Assembly: GCF_001469165.1 (NCBI RefSeq)
Contig: NZ_JABX01000016.1
Location: 1 to 64,000 of the forward strand
Reading direction: 5' to 3'
Origin: Thiohalocapsa sp. ML1
GTDB taxonomy: Bacteria > Pseudomonadota > Gammaproteobacteria > Chromatiales > Chromatiaceae
Length of the DNA stretch: 64,000 bases
Shown: piece after piece, positions 56,755 through 64,000 of the stretch
Layout of the letters: each line of letters starts with the position of its first letter
How positions within the stretch are numbered: position 1 is the stretch's first letter
Program-made: the position numbers and the translations under genes
The notes under the pieces: model-generated
What the model saw: the letters and a program-made list of their open reading frames with translations, nothing else
What the model was told of the DNA's origin: nothing
Database searches by the model: none

Positions 56755-58227
56755 TCAAAACGACCCGAACAGCGTCCCCAGCACGATCACCGCCGCCAGC
56801 GCCAGCAGCGCGCCGACGATGGACACCATGACGATGTCGCGATAGCTCTCGCGGTGCGTGCTGCCGCAGACGGCGAGCAGCGTCACCACCGCGCCGTTGT
56901 GCGGCAGCATGTCCAGCGTGCCGGCGCCGATGACCGAGACGCGGTGCATCAGCGCCGGGTCGATGCCCAAGTCCGCTGCGAGCGCCATGTAGGTCGCGCC
57001 CAGCGCCTCCAGCGCGATGGTGAGCCCGCCGGACGCGGAGCCGGTCAGCGCGGCGAGCACGTTGGTGGACACCGCCAGCGACACCAGCGGCCCGCCCTGG
57101 ATGCCGAGCACCCAGTCGCTCACGAGCTGAAACGCGGGCAGGGCGGCGATGACGGTGCCGAAGCCCACCAGGCTCGCGACGCTCACGATCGGCAGCACGG
57201 AGGCGTTGACGCCGGCATCGACGCTCGCGCGCAGGTCCGCCAGCCGGCGCCGATTGAGCGCGATCAGCACCAGGATGGCCGCCGCCAGCGCGACGCTGAC
57301 CGACCAGATGCCGCTGACGGCTGCCGGCGTCGTCGCGCCGAAGCGTTCCTCAGCGAGAAAGCCCAGGTCCAGGTTCGGCAACACCAGCGCCGTCATGGTC
57401 AGGTTCACGGCGAGCACCACCAGCAGCGGCAGCACGGCCACCAGCACCCCGGGTCGGTTCGCGCATTCGGCGCCGCGCTGCACCTCCGCCGGGTCGAACT
57501 CCCGCGCCACCGTCGCGCGCTCGCGCACCATCGGGTCCGTGGCCGCTTGCTCTGCGCTGGCGCCACCGCTCGCCACCGCCTCGAAGCCCTCGCCGCGCCG
57601 ACGCGCGGCGGCCTCCACCCGCCCCAGCCACCAGAGCCCGAACAGCACCGTAATGACCGTGGCGATGACGCCGAGCCCGGGCGCCGCGAACGGCGTCGTG
57701 CCGAAGAAGGGCATCGGGATCGCGTTCTGTACTGCTGGCGACCCCGGCAGCATGGACATCGTGAACGTGGACGTGCCGAGCGCGATGGCCGCTGGCATCA
57801 GCCGGCGCGGGATGCCGGCGTCGCGGAACAGCGCGGTCGCCATGGGCACCAGCACGAAGAACGCGACGAACAGGCTGACGCCGCCATAGGTGACCAGGGC
57901 GCCGGCAATGACTACCGCCAGGATGCCGCGGCGCGGCCCGAGCTTGTCGCCGATGAAGCCCGCGACGGTCTGCACCGAGCCCGAGTCCTCCATCAGCTTG
58001 CCGAACAGGGCACCGAGCAGAAAGATCGGGAAGAACTGCGCAATGAAGCCGGCGGCGCCGGCCATGAAGGTCTGCGTCCAATTGGCCAGCAGCGGCTCGA
58101 AGGCAAAGGCCGCCGCCAGCATCGCCGCGAGCGGCGTCAAGAGCAGCACGCTCCAGCCGCGGTAGGCGAGCCAGATTAAGAGCCCAAGGCCGACCAGGAT
58201 GCCGAGCAGTCCCAGCACCGAATCCAT
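56755..58227 (-). CDS. GntP family permease
   Basis: 490-residue membrane protein with about 12-13 helices, of the gluconate-H+ symporter family. Typical segments: QFFPIFLLGALFGKLMEDSG, ALVTYGGVSLFVAFFVLVP, GTSTFTMSMLPGSPAVQNAI and GSASGGLTIALEALG. Its ATG overlaps the stop of the patatin gene by 1 nt (TGATG), so the two are coupled. The real substrate may be another small organic acid. Confidence 0.87.
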   Translation of the reverse strand: MDSVLGLLGILVGLGLLIWLAYRGWSVLLLTPLAAMLAAAFAFEPLLANWTQTFMAGAAGFIAQFFPIFLLGALFGKLMEDSGSVQTVAGFIGDKLGPRRGILAVVIAGALVTYGGVSLFVAFFVLVPMATALFRDAGIPRRLMPAAIALGTSTFTMSMLPGSPAVQNAIPMPFFGTTPFAAPGLGVIATVITVLFGLWWLGRVEAAARRRGEGFEAVASGGASAEQAATDPMVRERATVAREFDPAEVQRGAECANRPGVLVAVLPLLVVLAVNLTMTALVLPNLDLGFLAEERFGATTPAAVSGIWSVSVALAAAILVLIALNRRRLADLRASVDAGVNASVLPIVSVASLVGFGTVIAALPAFQLVSDWVLGIQGGPLVSLAVSTNVLAALTGSASGGLTIALEALGATYMALAADLGIDPALMHRVSVIGAGTLDMLPHNGAVVTLLAVCGSTHRESYRDIVMVSIVGALLALAAVIVLGTLFGSF

Positions 58228-59312
58228 CACACGCCCTCCAGCAGGTAGTCCAGGTCCAGCGTCGCGCGCTGGCCGAGGTCGTCGCCGTGTTGATCCAAAA
58301 ACTCGCTCGTGGAGCGCTGTCCTTCGTCCCGCAGCATGGTCAGGAAGGCCCATTCCGCATTGAGCTTGGAGGAATAGCCGAGCTCCACCATGCGTTCGGA
58401 GTTGATCCGGTGCATGCGCATGTCGGCCCAGAGCGCGCCCTCGCAATGGCCGGGGTCGGCCACCTGGCGCAGCAGCGCGATCATGCGCAGCTCTTTCAGC
58501 AGCGGCGCGTTGAAGGAGATCTCGTTGACGCGGCTCAAGATATCCCCCGCCGACCGGGGCACGCCGGGGCGCTCCACCGGATTGATCTGCACCAGGATGG
58601 TGTCGTGGGCGCTGCACTCGCGCACCAAGGGCGAAATGGTCGGGTTGCCCGAATAGCCGCCGTCCCAATAGGCCTCGCCGTCGATCTCGATGGCCTGGAA
58701 CATCTGCGGCAGGCAGGCGGACGCCAAAAGCGCATCCGGGGTCACGTCCGCGTTGCGGAATATCCGCGGGCGGCCGGTGCTCACGGACGTGGCCGTGATG
58801 AAGACCTTGACGGGCGAGGTCGCGAGCCGCTCGAAGTCGATGGATGCGGCGAGGATCTCACGCAGCGGATTCCAGCCGCTCGGGTTCAGGTCGTAGGGCG
58901 AGAACACCCTGGAGGCCATGTCCAGCGCGAAGAAGGCGGGCGAGTAGTCGAGCGTCCAGCGCCCGAGCAGCATGTCGAGCGGCGTGCGCTTGAGCGGGCT
59001 CAGCATGGCGCCGTCCGACACCCGCCGCCAGAAGTCCGTGAGCGCCTGCCGCGCCCCGTCGGCGCCGCCCACGGCCATGCCGCTCGCGAACACCGCCGCG
59101 TTCATGGCCCCGGCGGAGGTGCCGGAGATGCCGTCGATGCGCAGGTGCTGCTCCTCCAGTAGCCGCTCCAGCACGCCCCAGGCAAAGGCGCCGTGGGCGC
59201 CGCCGCCTTGCAGCGCGATGTCCACCGCGAGGCGGTCGTCGGGTTGTGATGCGCCCGCCGGGTCCGGTGCGGTCGCGGGGTCTTGACAGGCTTCCGGTAT
59301 TGGCTGAGGCAT
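58227..59312 (-). CDS. patatin-like phospholipase
   Basis: 361 aa. Patatin fold with oxyanion GGGAHGAF (about 36), nucleophile GTSAGAMNA (Ser about 65) and catalytic DGGYSGNP (about 217). No signal peptide; the first 25 residues are a flexible Pro/Ala/Asp stretch. The start was set by the family length; the frame stays open upstream without a family match. Coupled to the GntP gene. Confidence 0.87.
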   Translation of the reverse strand: MPQPIPEACQDPATAPDPAGASQPDDRLAVDIALQGGGAHGAFAWGVLERLLEEQHLRIDGISGTSAGAMNAAVFASGMAVGGADGARQALTDFWRRVSDGAMLSPLKRTPLDMLLGRWTLDYSPAFFALDMASRVFSPYDLNPSGWNPLREILAASIDFERLATSPVKVFITATSVSTGRPRIFRNADVTPDALLASACLPQMFQAIEIDGEAYWDGGYSGNPTISPLVRECSAHDTILVQINPVERPGVPRSAGDILSRVNEISFNAPLLKELRMIALLRQVADPGHCEGALWADMRMHRINSERMVELGYSSKLNAEWAFLTMLRDEGQRSTSEFLDQHGDDLGQRATLDLDYLLEGV

Positions 59313-59743
59313 GGGTTTCGCTGCGGGCTCGGTGGGGAGACATGCTCGCGGCCGACGGCCGCTAGCCGGCCCGAGTCTAGCAACCTTGCATGACGAATCG
59401 ATAGCCAAGCGGCCCGGCCGCAGTGCTGCCGGACGTGCTCTCGCCCGGCGCGACCCGCTGCTCGGCGCGCTGCTGACGGCGCTGATGCTCAGTGCGGGAT
59501 GGCTCCGACTTCCAAGCCCCGCCGCCCGTGTCCTCGCTCTTACACTTGTTCGCGGGTGCCCGCTTCCCGCGGACCGGTACTCGGATCTCCCTGGTTGCCG
59601 CGCGTTCTCGATCTCAGTATCCACACGGTCAGGCTCGATACGGCCTTGGATACCGGGGAGTCCCCGTGCCGCTCGCCATGGCGCGACACGGATTGTTGCC
59701 TGCCGGAGGCACAAACCCGTCGGCACTCACCAACCAAATTCTC
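59313..59743. other. gap upstream of the antitoxin remnant
   Basis: No intact gene. Near 59690-59730 the reading LLPAGGTNPSALTNQ resembles the end of a RelE/HigB-type toxin (usually LLLAGGDKSSQ). It could be a remnant of the toxin that would precede the antitoxin at 59744, but it is too short to be sure. Confidence 0.4.
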
Positions 59744-59975
59744 AGAGATCGGAGCGGACATCCCTGCGTATCTTGATGCGGTACTCGAAGTGGGCGCCCC
59801 GCCCCTGGTCCGCGATGCGCTGGGCGTGAGCGCCCGCGCGCGTGGCATGAGCCAACTCGCGCGCGCTACCGGGCTGACCCGCGAGGGGTCTTTACAAGGC
59901 ACTGTCCGCGGAGGGCAACCCGGAGTTTTCAACGGTCCCGCACCGCGTCGCACGCCGGCCTTCACCGCGTTGACC
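59744..59975 (+). pseudogene. HigA-like addiction-module antidote, frameshifted
   Basis: Reading EIGADIPAYLDAVLEVGAPP, then LVRDALGVSARARGMSQLAR and ATGLTREG, is the DNA-binding addiction-module antidote family (typical ...ARARGMSQLARETGLSRE..LYKALSAEGNPEFSTV). At CGCGAGGGGTCTTTAC, one G too many shifts the frame. In the next frame the family continues LYKALSAEGNPEFSTV and then ends in unrelated sequence. So there is a frameshift and a lost C-terminus. Confidence 0.7.
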
Positions 59976-60253
59976 AGGCCCAACCGGCTCACTACAGTCA
60001 AGCACGTCGAAGCCCCCGTCGATGACACAGCAGTGGTCATGCACATGGCGGTTGAGGGACGCACCGAAGCGGTGGATGAAGCTCACCGCCCCGAAGCGGG
60101 CATGTGCGCTGGCGCGACTGCTGCGGCGCAGATGGGTCTTGATGACGCGCAGGAGGATTCGCAGGACGGCGCTGAGGGCCTGCGGCTCGCGCTCCCCCTG
60201 ATCTCAAACGGGCCAGCGCAGCCGTTTCGGCACCGACGACCTGGTTTCTGGCC

Positions 60254-60931
60254 ATGCTCTTCCTCGCCCAGCAGAAGAACGGCATCGCCGCGCTTGAGCT
60301 CAAGCGCCATCTCGGCGTGTCGTCTCTCACTGCGTGGCGAGTCAAGCACAAGCTGCTGCAAGTCATGAAGGAGCGGGACGACAGCCGGCAACTGTGCGGT
60401 GTGATCGAGGTCGACGATGCCTACTGGGGCGGCGAGCGCCACGACGACACGCCGGGGCGCGGCTCGCCGAACAAAGTGCCCTTCATCGCCGCCTTGGCCT
60501 GCAACGACGAGGGCCACCCGATCGCGCTGCGCCTGGGCAAAGTAGCCGGTTTCCGCAAGGCGGAGGCCGAGCGCTTCGCCAAGCCCCACTTCGACCCCGA
60601 TGCGATCGTCCTCGGCGACGGGCTCGCCTGCTTTCGCGGCTTCGCCAGCGCCGGCTTCGAGCACCAGCCGGTGGTGATCGGCGGCGGACACCGCAGCATG
60701 GCGTTGCCGGAGCTCCACTGGCTCAACACCGTGCTCGGCAACGTCAAGAACGCCATGCGCGGCACCTATCATCACGCCGGCGGCCAGCACCTGCCACGCT
60801 GCCTCGGCGAGTTCTGCTACCGCTTCAACCGCCGTTTCGACCTCGCCGCCATGCTCCCGCGTCTCGCCGGGGCCGCCGTCCGTACGCCACCCATGCCACA
60901 CCGGCTGCTGGTCGTGGCTGAGGCATGTTAA
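60254..60931 (+). pseudogene. IS1595-family transposase, N-terminally truncated
   Basis: 225 aa of the C-terminal part of an ISXO2/IS1595-type DDE transposase: FLAQQKNGIAALELKRHLGV, VIEVDDAYWGGERHDD (first Asp), DAIVLGDGLACFRG, and the HWLNTVLGNVKNAMRGTYHH region with the last catalytic residue. The N-terminal zinc ribbon is missing; upstream the frame reads unrelated Pro/Ala sequence. No terminal inverted repeats are evident. Probably inactive. Confidence 0.8.
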
Positions 60932-60934
60932 TAA

Positions 60935-61069
60935 TCAGGCGCCACGTTGGGTGTCGGCCAAGGCGAACCGCCGATCATCATCTTCGAAGAACACCGCAGT
61001 GCGATCGATCCCGCGCAGGATCACATGCATGGGATAGCCGGCGCCGACAATGCGGGCGCGTCTGGGCAC
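60935..61069 (-). pseudogene. RAYT (REP-associated Y1 transposase) N-terminal remnant
   Basis: From a GTG at 61069 the reading is PRRARIVGAGYPMHVILRGI, then DRTAVFFEDDDRRFALADTQ, a stop following 4 residues later. It matches the N-terminus of Y1 REP-associated tyrosine transposases (PRRAR...G.P.HV.QRGN.R...FF...D). The HUH motif and catalytic Tyr are missing. The first 17 codons are repeated at 61218-61268, inside the array at 61018-61390. Confidence 0.65.
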
Positions 61070-61390
61070 CAGGGCAGGGCGAGAGCAAGCGCTGAGGTGG
61101 CGGAAAGCTTAGCAGAGAAATGTGGTCTGTCCCTGTTTTCCGTGCTGTTTTCCGTGTCTGTTTTCCGTGTCCCTGTTTTCCGACTAGCAGAGAAATGTGG
61201 TCTGTCCCTGTTTTCCGGATCACATGCATGGGATAGCCGGCGCCGACAATGCGGGCGCGTCTGGGCACCAGGGCAGGGCGAGAGCAAGCGCTGAGGTGGC
61301 GGAAAGCTTAGCAGAGAAATGTGGTCTGTCCCTGTTTTCCGGAGGTGGCGGAAAGCTTAGCAGAGAAATGTGGTCTGTCCCTGTTTTCCG
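61018..61390. repeat. 125-bp direct duplication with four GGTCTGTCCCTGTTTTCCG boxes
   Basis: A perfect 125-bp unit at 61018-61142 recurs at 61217-61341 (offset 199). Each holds the start of the RAYT remnant and a box AGAAATGTGGTCTGTCCC followed by TGTTTTCCG. The box occurs four times (61111-61142, 61186-61217, 61310-61341, 61359-61390). On the other strand it reads AAAACAGGGACAGACCAC, a motif often seen with RAYT genes. Confidence 0.85.
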
Positions 61391-61393
61391 ACT

Positions 61394-61680
61394 CTTGACT
61401 CATCTGCAAACTCTCAAACTGAGGTATGCCCGACAAGCGGGCTCGAGACCGCGCCGGCGCCGACTGGGAGCGCCGGCTTTCAGCCGGCTTCGCGTGCCGG
61501 GGGCTCGATGCCCCCGGCGCGCGATCTGCGGCGCGGGAGCCGGGCGGTTGCCCATGCCGCGCGGCCGGCCGGACGAGCGCGCATGTGCTCTCTGATCGGC
61601 CCGAACGCCGCCGACGCGGCATCGAGCCGCGCTGGCGGCGAGCCGGCTGGAAAGCCGGCGATCCCGGTCCGCCGCGCCGG
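61394..61680 (+). repeat. large dispersed palindromic repeat, left flank of pstS
   Basis: Begins CTTGACTCATCTGCAAA (the TTGCAGATGAGTCAAG box, inverted), then CCCGACAAGCGGGC, GAGCGCCGGCTTTCAGCCGG, GGGGGCTCGATGCCCCC, GCGGTTGCCCATGCCGCGC and CGAGCCGGCTGGAAAGCCGG. It is nearly identical to 62972-63258 over about 287 bp in the same orientation. The pstS gene lies between them. Confidence 0.88.
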
Positions 61681-61691
61681 CGGCGAGCCGG

Positions 61692-62732
61692 CTATTGAAT
61701 GGCCGGTATCTGCTCCAGCACGCGCTTGACGACGACCTCGGGCAGCGGCACGAAGTTGAGCTCCGTCGCCATGGCCTGGGCTTCCTCGCCGATCGCCCAG
61801 GTCACGAAGTCGCGCAGCGCGGCGGCGATGTCGGCGTTGCCGTGCTCGCGGAAGAACAGCATCCAGGTCAGCGTGGTGATGGGATAAGCGGCGGGGTCGG
61901 ACGGGTCGGTCACCCAGATGCGCAGGTCCTCGCCGGAGAAGTCGGCGCTTGCCAGCGCGGCCTGGCCGGACTTCTCATCCGGCTTGACGAAGTTGCCGGC
62001 GGCGTTCTCCAGCAGGGCCACCGGCGTGTTGGTCCGGCTGGCGAAGAAATACTCCATGTAGCCGATGGCGCCCGGGGTGCTGCTCACCTGCGCGGTGACG
62101 CCGTCGTTGCGCGGCGCGCCGACGAAATTGGCCAGCGCGGGCCAGCTCACGCTGGTGCCGGTGCCGATGCGCTCCCGGAAGGCCTCGTTGATGGCGGACA
62201 GGTGCTGGGTGAAGACGAAGGTCGTGCCGGAGCTGTCGGAGCGGCGCACGACGGTGATCTGCCGGTCCGGCAACTCGACGCCCGGATTCGCGGCCGCGAT
62301 GCGCGGATCATTCCAGCGGGTGATGTCGCCGGAGAAGATCGCCGGATACACGTCCCGCGGCAGGCGCAGCGCATCGACGCCACTCAGGTTGTAGGCCAGT
62401 ACGATCTCGCCCGCGGTCATCGGCAGCACGACCACGCCGCCGTTGACCTGCGCGACCTCCTCATCGGTGGTGGCGGCGTCGCTGGCCGCGAAGTCCACGG
62501 TCCGGTTGATCAGGTTGCGCACCCCGGCGCCGCTGCCGACCGACTGATAGTCGATACGCACGCCGCGTGTGGCACGGTTGTAGTGCCGGAACCAGGCGGA
62601 GTAGATCGGGAACGGAAAGCTGGCCCCGGCGCCGGTAATGCGAAGCTCCCGTGCATCAATGGGCGTGCTGACCGGGAGCAACAGGGCGAGGCCGAGGGCT
62701 AGCATAGCCGTCGAGGTGAATGACGCGCGCAT
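61692..62732 (-). CDS. pstS: phosphate-binding protein PstS
   Basis: 346-residue periplasmic phosphate-binding protein with signal peptide (cleaved near PIDARE). Signature segments: GAGASFPFPIYSAWF, IDYQSVGSGAGVRN, FAASDAATTD, ITVVRRSDSSGTTFVF and GAIGYMEYFFA. It delivers phosphate to the PstCAB importer, none of whose genes are adjacent. A Pho box lies 79 bp upstream. The gene stops 11 bp from the left copy of a direct repeat. Confidence 0.93.
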   Translation of the reverse strand: MRASFTSTAMLALGLALLLPVSTPIDARELRITGAGASFPFPIYSAWFRHYNRATRGVRIDYQSVGSGAGVRNLINRTVDFAASDAATTDEEVAQVNGGVVVLPMTAGEIVLAYNLSGVDALRLPRDVYPAIFSGDITRWNDPRIAAANPGVELPDRQITVVRRSDSSGTTFVFTQHLSAINEAFRERIGTGTSVSWPALANFVGAPRNDGVTAQVSSTPGAIGYMEYFFASRTNTPVALLENAAGNFVKPDEKSGQAALASADFSGEDLRIWVTDPSDPAAYPITTLTWMLFFREHGNADIAAALRDFVTWAIGEEAQAMATELNFVPLPEVVVKRVLEQIPAIQ

Positions 62733-62810
62733 GGTGTTTGACCCTTGCAGAGGAGTTGCAAACCGCGCTTGAGCAGGCGCGCTCAAGCGGCGTAAGACTA
62801 GCCTCATCCG

Positions 62811-62828
62811 ATGACATCCTGATGACGG
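62811..62828 (-). promoter_or_regulatory. Pho box upstream of pstS
   Basis: On the minus strand the sequence is CCGTCATCAGGATGTCAT: two copies of a CTGTCAT-like heptamer (one mismatch each) separated by exactly 4 bp, as in the PhoB consensus. Its position, about 79 bp before the pstS start, suits activation by PhoB in low phosphate. Confidence 0.72.
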
Positions 62829-62894
62829 ACGCGGGCGGCCTTGATCATCACTCCAACCAGCGCGCGGGGGCTGCTACGGAGCGCGGCGGCTGTA

Positions 62895-62933
62895 GGGCCG
62901 AGGGCCGAGGATGGCTCTCTCGGCCCTCGGCCC
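62895..62933. repeat. GGCCGAGGG palindrome upstream of pstS
   Basis: Perfect arms GGGCCGAGGGCCGAG (62895-62909) and CTCGGCCCTCGGCCC (62919-62933) with a 9-bp loop. Same family as 13330-13394. Confidence 0.8.
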
Positions 62934-62971
62934 GCGGCCCGCACGGCCCTTCCCCCAGGTGTCGTCGTACA

Positions 62972-63258
62972 CTTGACTCATCTGCAAATTCTCAAACTGA
63001 TCTATGCCCGACAAGCGGGCTCGACACCGCGCCGGCGCCGACTGGGAGCGCCGGCTTTCAGCCGGCTTCGCGTGCCGGGGGCTCGATGCCCCCGGCGCGC
63101 GATCTGCGGCGCGGGAGCCGGGCGGTTGCCCATGCCGCGCGGCCGGCCGGACGAGCGCGCATGTGCTCTCTGATCGGCCCGAACGCCGCCGACGCGGCAT
63201 CGAGCCGCGTCGGCGGCGAGCCGGCTGGAAAGCCGGCGATCCCGGTCCGCCGCGTCGG
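62972..63258 (+). repeat. large dispersed palindromic repeat, right flank of pstS
   Basis: Near-identical to 61394-61680 (same modules, same order, same orientation; only a few single-base differences such as CTGATCTATG against CTGAGGTATG). It ends in CGGTCCGCCGCGTCGGCGGC. No gene is in it or in the following 170 bp up to the cytochrome gene. Near 63385-63415 the octamer GCGGTTGACCGTCAT is doubled. Confidence 0.88.
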
Positions 63259-63427
63259 CGGCCCGCCCGGCAAGGCTGCGTCCGCTGATGCCGTTCATTG
63301 CCTAGGAGGGTCGCGACGATCCATCGGGGCCCACGGCGACCAGTGCAGCGGCGCCGGCCTGGGCGCCCTCGTCCGGTTGCCCGTCATGCGGTTGACCGTC
63401 ATGCGGTTGACCGTAATGGTGCGTGCC

Positions 63428-63904
63428 TTAGTCACGCAGTTGGCTGAAGACGTAGTCCTGTTCTCGTTGCGGCTGATGGCAGGCAAAACAGGCTGACGCA
63501 GCATTGTCACCCACGACCCGCTTGTTCGGATCGCCGCCGCCAAAGCCTTCGAAACCCCAACCACCGGTTGCGGCGAACTTCGTGCTGTCTTTATGCATCA
63601 CGCCCACCACCTTGCGCGCGCCTTCCGTGACGGCGTTCTCGTCATGCTCGGCTGCGAGCAGATCAAAGATGATGACGGCGCCGTCCGGGAATTGCGTGCC
63701 GCGATAGCCCGCCAACGCCTTGTCGTTGGCATAGATGTGATGAATGCCGCCGAAATCGCCATACAGTGGGTGCCCTTCCTCGATCACCATGCTCTTCACA
63801 TGATGCCAGTCCCGGTAGTCTGCCGGATAAGGGACCTCGGGCTCCGCGGCGAGCGCAACGGTGGGCAAGGTGACACCGATTAGGGTCAGGATCTTCGCGT
63901 TCAT
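63428..63904 (-). CDS. cytochrome P460 family protein
   Basis: 158 aa. Signal peptide (cleaved after VALAA), then the cytochrome P460 domain: YPADYRDWHHVKSMVI, FGGIHHIYAND, GTQFPDGAVIIFDLL, and the heme c motif CFACH (about 139-143). Members bind a c-type heme and oxidise hydroxylamine or act as electron carriers. The P460 crosslink Lys cannot be judged by eye. Its promoter lies at the end of the window. Confidence 0.88.
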   Translation of the reverse strand: MNAKILTLIGVTLPTVALAAEPEVPYPADYRDWHHVKSMVIEEGHPLYGDFGGIHHIYANDKALAGYRGTQFPDGAVIIFDLLAAEHDENAVTEGARKVVGVMHKDSTKFAATGGWGFEGFGGGDPNKRVVGDNAASACFACHQPQREQDYVFSQLRD

Positions 63905-64000
63905 CAGTTGCTCTCCGATTTCAGATCGGCGATCGCAGCGCCGATGTTGAGGTGGAACGGCGATGTGCCGTTAACAGAGGAGGCAAAGCCTCAGACCGAC
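63905..64000. other. window end, repeat-like
   Basis: The last bases (GAGGCAAAGCCTCAGACCGAC) resemble GAGGCAGAGCCTTAAGACCG near 4018, so a small dispersed repeat may start here. It continues outside the window. Confidence 0.4.

Noticed and set aside
59313..59740. RelE/HigB toxin before the antitoxin remnant
   Set aside because: Only a 15-residue resemblance (LLPAGGTNPSA) is visible; not enough to call a toxin gene.
61018..61390. CRISPR array
   Set aside because: The repeated boxes have unequal spacing, and a long stretch is duplicated together with transposase sequence; no cas genes are present.

Overview
This is high-GC DNA with short intergenic spaces and many operons of overlapping genes. 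It carries several palindromic repeat families. The gene content points to a gammaproteobacterium, most likely a purple sulfur bacterium (Chromatiaceae or a close relative). The clues are a group 3b [NiFe] sulfhydrogenase operon, a DsrC/TusE-family protein, a carbamoyltransferase-SxtJ-DUF5989 surface-glycan operon, a cytochrome P460, tandem Uma2 proteins and REP-type palindromes. That placement is an inference; there is no rRNA, tRNA or other marker gene in the window.

Layout. 0.1-4.6 kb: two hypothetical genes, REP palindromes, a heme-sensing diguanylate cyclase and a truncated HNH nuclease. 4.7-8 kb: carbamoyltransferase, SxtJ, DUF5989 and a DUF1080 glycoside-hydrolase-like protein. 8-13.3 kb: repeats with a possible group II intron end, a fasciclin protein, FtsH, an EF-hand ORF and a DJ-1/PfpI protein. 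13.6-18.7 kb: an RND efflux pump with its adaptor, and a DUF502 protein. 19-22.6 kb: a DsrC-like protein without C-terminal cysteines and a frameshifted MscS channel. 22.7-25.8 kb: a pair of overlapping P-loop ATPases. 26-30.6 kb: hydBGDA plus its maturation protease. 31-33 kb: two nearly identical Uma2 genes.

33.4-42.3 kb is a single operon of kinase, von Willebrand A protein, ABC ATPase, ABC permease, SUMF1-like protein and two lipoproteins. It reads as the PpkA-TagTSR(Q) threonine-phosphorylation signalling module of type VI secretion, with PpkA split in two and no T6SS structural gene in view. 42.5-53.2 kb holds outer-membrane phospholipase A, three alpha/beta hydrolases, an AI-2E transporter, small lipoproteins, a TerB-domain protein and GltS. 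53.4-59.3 kb holds an orphan Anbu peptidase, a DUF262-HNH-AlbA_2 defence-type protein, a GntP permease and a patatin. 59.3-64 kb is a decayed mobile zone: a frameshifted HigA-type antitoxin, a truncated IS1595 transposase, a RAYT remnant with a repeat array, and pstS. pstS has a clear Pho box and lies between two near-identical direct repeats of about 287 bp. A cytochrome P460 gene closes the window.

The best candidates for unexplored biology are the split PpkA/Tag module, the tandem ATPase pair whose second member has a degenerate P-loop, the DUF262-HNH-AlbA_2 fusion, and the repeat-flanked pstS unit.
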